Positions 58,641 to 64,000 of a stretch of DNA of 64,000 bases are shown here, one piece after another. This DNA comes from Hofstenia miamia. Lineage: Eukaryota; Xenacoelomorpha; Acoela. The notes under the pieces are model-generated. The model saw only the letters and a program-made list of their open reading frames with translations, ran no database searches and was not told the origin of the DNA. Within the stretch, counting starts at the first letter, position 1, and every line of letters starts with the position of its first letter. Where the stretch lies: contig SCFE01000065.1 in NCBI GenBank assembly GCA_004352715.1, positions 681,854 to 745,853 of the forward strand. The letters run 5' to 3'. A program made the translations under genes and the position numbers.

Positions 58641-60263
58641 ATAATTAACCAATTATTTGAATAAAATGCAACGAATTGTGTGAGTTTAATGATGTATAAA
58701 TGTCATTCTTTATGGTTGTTTAATTTCGTCATACCATAACGACAATAAAAGAATTGTGATAGTTAAAGATTTCTACAATTGTGAAAGATTGCAATCTAAT
58801 TACGTTACGTATCGGATTCGTGATTTTCCTTCGAAAAATGGAGGATGTTTAAATATAATTGCGTAATGATGAGATATTTGCAAGCATAAATGAAACTTTG
58901 CCCTGAATACAAAATGTCACTCAATTCATTCATTGAGAAGTAATATGCCACAGTTGGTGAGTGACGCCGACTTATATTTTTAGTTGCATTGATCTCCTTT
59001 CTCGCTTTAATCAATAAATCTTGTAATACTAGCAAAGGTTGACAGTTTAATAATAAATTATGCATTCAAAACTTCACTCGCTTCAGCGGATCGATTCAGT
59101 TAATATAACTGCTTCCTTAACCAAATAACCTTGCCAATAAATCGTTATGCACGCGTTCAATATTCTTATTCTTCATTTTTCTACACTGCGAAGTTTCATT
59201 CGGTTATCTAATGAACGGTTACAACTGTTTAGAACTTGTTCTATTTTTTTCCGACCATTGGATTTTCTATCACTAGATGTTTTCTGTAATAAAATAATAA
59301 GGAAACATTAGACAGGATATTTCAAAATATTATATTATTCCAGGATAAGCCAAGCTTTTTCGACCTATGAATTTGTAAGTTGTTAAAACTCTAAGAGGGA
59401 CATACCTAGCAACGACCAAGTTATTGTCTTTAAAACTAATTCACAGTTGCAACTCTGAACCATTTAGATTTACTTAAATTTGAATTAACATTTCAATGCT
59501 ATTTTAGAAGATTGGTAAAAGATTGCAATAGATAGGCTGCACTCCCACCCTACGTTCCTAAGGATTGGATGCTAGATATTTAGTTTTTCTTACAAAGATT
59601 TAAAATGTGGTTTCATATTAGTTCAATAATTCTCACTTGTTGTTTGTTTTTGTTAAATTTTATTCATCTCATTAGCTTCATATTTCAAAATTGAAAATAT
59701 AATTTCCGATGAAATTTTAACACGGAATATATTCATTTTCTAAAAGCAGGACAGGATGCCCTGCTGTGAATGTTTGCTTTAATTAAATTCTTCTTTGTTT
59801 TTCGTTTTTATTGATAGCTGTAATAACTGCTTTTATTAAGCAATAGGCTCTATTAGGTCGGTTAATAATATTTTTAATTTCTTCTCTCTCTTTTAAGGCA
59901 GTTTTATGCATTTTCAAATTCTTTTTTATATTTCATACATCACTCAATAAATCGTGATTTTATTGTGTGATGATTACTTTTTTAGTCGCCCGTTATCATT
60001 CTTTTATTATACATTTGATGAGATCATTTATAAGTTATATGACCCATATTATACTCATAACCACTTGTGATTGAAATTGAAGTTAATTTTTCAAAATTTC
60101 CAGACGAACGGAAAATTCCTTGATACAGATTTATTGCAATTTTTTTACTACCATGTATTCCCCGGGCATAAGTGTTTGTTTATGCAATAATTTAAGCAGA
60201 TTAAGAAGATTGATGGTCGCAAAATTAAATGCAAGTCATCATGCGCTGACACTCATTGTTTAG
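58641..60263. other. gene-free stretch, probable intron
   Basis: AT-rich sequence without a supportable exon. If the Furry-like exon belongs to a plus-strand gene starting upstream, this is intron. Confidence 0.4.
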
Positions 60264-60491
60264 ATGATGACGTTGCTGGAGTTTCGTCTTCAATGGCACA
60301 GTTCAATGCTAGTTTCAACTCTGCAAAATCATACTACGCACCTCTTTGTGATTTGCTGATGGAAGGTTCCAGCCAGTACTCGCTCCAACGCTGCCATGCC
60401 GCACTACTCCTGATCGCTGAACTCATCACTGGTGATATGAACATCGATTGGGTGCCTCATCTCCCACAAGTTTTTCACACTACTATTTTGG
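60264..60491 (+). CDS. internal exon of a large conserved protein, probably Furry-like (FRY/FRYL)
   Basis: 228 nt with a TTGTTTAG acceptor and an ATTTTGG/GTGAGC donor, phase 1 at both ends, fully open. The 76-residue peptide has a Ser-rich start and then a helical pattern (CHAALLLIAELITGD, IDWVPHLPQVFH, ILG). An amphipathic helix with CHxALLL, then DWxPHLPxxxH and LG, resembles the HEAT-like C-terminal half of Furry/Mor2/Pag1 proteins, which act in cell morphogenesis with NDR kinases. I rely on memory of the family pattern, so the product is tentative, but the exon itself is strong. No flanking exon is certain. Repeated in part at 63,111. Confidence 0.6.
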
Positions 60492-61234
60492 GTGAGCTAT
60501 GCTTTTGAAAAGTATTTGTAAAAATTACATTTGTTTTTTATTGGTGTTTTTCTTATTTAACCGAAATATTTGTTACATTTAGTGAGATCATCTATGTGTT
60601 AATGGAATTCGACCCAAGAGGTGTGAAATTTTCAATACCGGTATTATCGTCAGCGTTCGTATAGATTATTAAATCATTTAATATACCTCAATAAATATAT
60701 CAATTATATTAAATATTGGATAAGGACAACGTTTAGTAACTTTATTCAGGTTTTATACATGTGATATACATGAAATGCAGTTCGGTGAGTTTTCAATGTT
60801 TTGTTGTGAGTGTGCCACCCGAACTCAACCATTATCGTAGGAGACTGATAGATAACTCGATATTATTAAAAGTTACGATAAATAATCTGATTGGTGATAT
60901 CGCTGATTTTAGCTTTTTCGTTAATCAATTTTACACTCTTGATTGAACTTCAATCATGTCAATTTGTAATATGCTCTTAAAGTTCGCCAGAAGAATAATG
61001 AGGTTTCATTTTAATATAACAATGCGATATGATAGATGTATGTGCTGCTTGTGTGATTACATATGCAATAGCTGTTTATTAGTTTTAAATTCACTAATTC
61101 AAAAGCAAATTGAAAATTTTACTACTAGTGAATGCAAAAGACTTGTGCAGGAGGCTAGGTGAAGAACGCAGTGTAACCTAACTGCCAATGCTGGCGATAT
61201 CACAGAAGACCCAATTCCTAATTTAGACCTAATG
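60378..61234 (+). repeat. direct duplication, copy 1
   Basis: About 857 bp repeated at 63,111-64,000 with about 3 to 4 percent differences and an insertion of about 40 bp near 63,490 in the second copy. It includes the 3' part of the Furry-like exon and intron sequence. Two short frames inside (60,780-60,946 and 60,956-61,162) are kept open in both copies. Confidence 0.9.
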
Positions 61235-62540
61235 ATGGCTACCTTATTACCTCAAAACAGTCTATATACGCCATAGGTTAACTTACACAAAAACATCCTT
61301 CCAATTCTTCAGGAATTAGAGTAGAGCAACTTACCTGTATCCATTCCACTAGGAGACTGAACTCTTTAAACAGGAAAGCAACTTTTGAGGTGGAGAACAA
61401 TACAACAACCCACTGTTTTCGTTTAACAATTAATATGTCATTTCGACTATGTTTTCACAGTTAATCCGAGCATGATATTTTATTTTGACTTATGTCTCCT
61501 TCGATTCGGTGAACAGTGAACACTGATAGTTTGGGAATGAAGTTAATTAGACCGCAACAATATATTATTCAAAGTTTGATCATGGAAGTTAGGGGTTCGA
61601 CTTTATCTACTTCTAAAAACACATAATACAAAATTTCATTATTTTATTGATGGAAAATGTATATATGCTCGTATATTTACCAAGGCCAGGGGCTTGGCCC
61701 TCCCTGTTGGGCCACTGGGCCCCCTTCCTCTTGGCATCCTGGATGCAAAACTCCATAGTATTAATTCTAATATTCTGTAACTAAGTTTAATCTTTATATT
61801 TTAGTTGAAATATATAAAATACTAATGCTATTCTATTTAAAAATTCAATGAAAAAGTGTGATACTATTTCATGTGAGTAAAACTATGATTAATTTATTGA
61901 ATTTCAAATGCAAGCCACGGGCCTGATATTTACTTGTATTTCCATTTCATTGTTCATTCTGCTTACTCGTTATATGAAATAGCAATATTTATTTCAGCAA
62001 AGTTTTTTTCACACCAACACTTCTTGTTACCAGGGCATCAGAATCATATCCGATAGCGATTATAGAATGGTGCTTTTGCGTGATTTATATTTTTCTACGT
62101 CGACATCCATTAAACCATAAATTATTTAGATATAACAACTGGAGAAAGGTTGCAGTTTCCTTGTGAACTCATATCAAAATGCTCTCCTATTCATAAAAGA
62201 GAACAAATGTTGTTTAAAATGAATACTATGTCATATATGTTTCCAGTGTGTTTTCCTTTGAAGTATTTTAAAATTATAATTCCATTACGTTGAAAGAGTT
62301 AAATTTAGCACTTATTTAACTAGTTTCCACATTTTACACTTATCTTCAAGATCAAAGCTCAAAAATTTCCCGCGTTTTTTAATTTATTTAGCAAACATTC
62401 AAATCAAACAAGATAAACTATGAAGCAGGTCCTTCAGCGAACCTGATATTCGCTCAGAAGTTTTGACAGAGAATTTAGGATTCCTCCAGTCTAGGAATGG
62501 GTTGTATCATATTTCTATAAATATCATATCAATCTGATAA

Positions 62541-62575
<35 letters not shown>
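61235..62575. other. gene-free stretch, probable intron
   Basis: No exon seen. A GC-rich patch at 61,680-61,740 (repeated GGGCC and GGCCCT words) looks like part of a dispersed repeat. It ends in a long (AT)n tract at 62,543-62,573 next to the gap. Confidence 0.4.
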
Positions 62576-63110
62576 NNNNNNNNNNNNNNNNNNNNNNNNN
62601 NNNNNNNNNNNNNNNNNNNNNNNNNNNNNNNNNNNNNNNNNNNNNNNNNNNNNNNNNNNNNNNNNNNNNNNNNNNNNNNNNNNNNNNNNNNNNNNNNNNN
62701 NNNNNNNNNNNNNNNNNNNNNNNNNNNNNNNNNNNNNNNNNNNNNNNNNNNNNNNNNNNNNNNNNNNNNNNNNNNNNNNNNNNNNNNNNNNNNNNNNNNN
62801 NNNNNNNNNNNNNNNNNNNNNNNNNNNNNNNNNNNNNNNNNNNNNNNNNNNNNNNNNNNNNNNNNNNNNNNNNNNNNNNNNNNNNNNNNNNNNNNNNNNN
62901 NNNNNNNNNNNNNNNNNNNNNNNNNNNNNNNNNNNNNNNNNNNNNNNNNNNNNNNNNNNNNNNNNNNNNNNNNNNNNNNNNNNNNNNNNNNNNNNNNNNN
63001 NNNNNNNNNNNNNNNNNNNNNNNNNNNNNNNNNNNNNNNNNNNNNNNNNNNNNNNNNNNNNNNNNNNNNNNNNNNNNNNNNNNNNNNNNNNNNNNNNNNN
63101 NNNNNNNNNN
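62576..63110. other. assembly gap, 535 N
   Basis: Flanked on the left by (AT)n and on the right by the middle of the duplicated Furry-like exon. Confidence 0.99.
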
Positions 63111-63224
63111 ACTCGCTCCAACGCTGCCATGCCGCACTGCTCCTGATCGCTGAACTCATCACTGGTGATATGAACATCGATTGGGTGCCTCATCTCCCAC
63201 AAGTTTTTCACACTACTATTTTGG
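63111..63224 (+). CDS. Furry-like exon, duplicate copy, 5' part in gap
   Basis: The last 114 nt of the exon at 60,264-60,491. The single substitution seen in this part (CTA to CTG, Leu) is synonymous. The same GTGAGC donor follows. The duplication begins exactly at the gap edge, so this is probably the other haplotype rather than a tandem exon. Confidence 0.6.
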
Positions 63225-64000
63225 GTGAGCTATGCTTTTGAAAAGTATTTAAAAAACTACATTTGTTTTTTATTGGTGTTTTTCTTATTTAACCGAAAAT
63301 TTGTTACATTTAGTGAGATCATCTATGTGTTAATGGAATTCGACCCAAGAGGTGTGAAATTTTCACTACCGGTATTATCGTCAGCGTTCGTATAGATTAT
63401 CAAATCATTTAATATATCTCAATAAATATATCAATTATATTAAATATTGGATAAGGACAACGTTTAGTAACTTTATTCAGGTTTTATACACCAGTATTGT
63501 TTGGTATTCTACGATAGTAAAAGTAAATTTTATACATTTGATATGCAAGAAATGAGTTTTCAATGTTTTGTTGTAAGTGTGCCACCCGAAATCAACCATT
63601 ATCGTAGGAGACTGATAGATAACTCGATATTATTAAAAGTTACGATAAATAATCTTATTGGTGATATCGCTGATTTTAGTTTTTTCGTTAATCAATTTTA
63701 CACTCTTGATTGAACTTCAATCAGTCAATTTGTAATATGCTCTTAAAGTTCGTCAGAAGAATAATGAGGTTTCATTTTAATATAACAATGCGATATGATA
63801 GATGTATGTGCTGCTTGTGTGATTACATATGCAATAGCTGTTTATTAGTTTTAAATTCACTAATTCAAAAGCAAATTGAAAATTTTACTACTAGTGAATG
63901 CAAAAGACTTGTGCAGGAGGCTAGGTGAAGAACGCAGTGTAACCTAACTGCCAATGCTGGCGATATCACAGAAGACCCAATTCCTAATTTAGACCTAATG
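63111..64000 (+). repeat. direct duplication, copy 2
   Basis: Second copy of 60,378-61,234, continuing to the window edge. Confidence 0.9.

Overview
The window is AT-rich nuclear DNA from a draft metazoan assembly. It has split genes with GT-AG introns of 1.4 to 3 kb, many short non-autonomous DNA transposons and (AT)n microsatellites, and no bacterial-type gene organisation. Local copies differ by about 1 to 5 percent, which points to an outbred, highly polymorphic invertebrate. A tunicate is my guess from the receptor type and the polymorphism, but I cannot name the species.

Layout. 1-10,853 shows no gene I can support. 10,854-24,271 is a patchwork of contigs joined by N runs or single N bases; most of it is a second copy, largely inverted, of 24.8-36.9 kb. 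The right-hand copy holds the one gene I can reconstruct completely: a five-exon, 352-residue class A G-protein-coupled receptor on the minus strand (38,090 to 28,931), with matching splice phases at every junction. The left-hand copy repeats exons 2 to 4 (exon 3 twice). Exon 5 probably lies in an N gap, and exon 1 is not seen. 38-60 kb is mainly repeat-rich and gene-poor, with a few exon-like segments. 60,264-60,491 is a convincing exon of a large conserved protein, possibly Furry (FRY/FRYL), and an 860 bp segment including it recurs at 63,111-64,000 after another gap.

Most of the large-scale structure looks like unmerged haplotypes rather than biology. Contig ends repeat each other at single-N joins, two contigs are in swapped order, divergence changes abruptly at a join, and one small hAT element is cut in two with its halves and matching target-site duplications 13 kb apart. 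The apparent inverted gene duplication should therefore not be read as two receptor genes without long reads.

The biologically interesting content is the divergent receptor (NRF in place of DRY, NPFTY in TM7, no TM4 Trp, no TM5 Pro, no CWxP) and a rich set of MITEs whose terminal inverted repeats and target-site duplications can be read directly: hAT-type (8 bp), TTAA/piggyBac-type, TA/mariner-type and PIF/Harbinger-type (TAA). One TTAA element is present in one local copy and absent from the other, which captures a precise empty site. I found no rRNA, tRNA, CRISPR array or viral gene.
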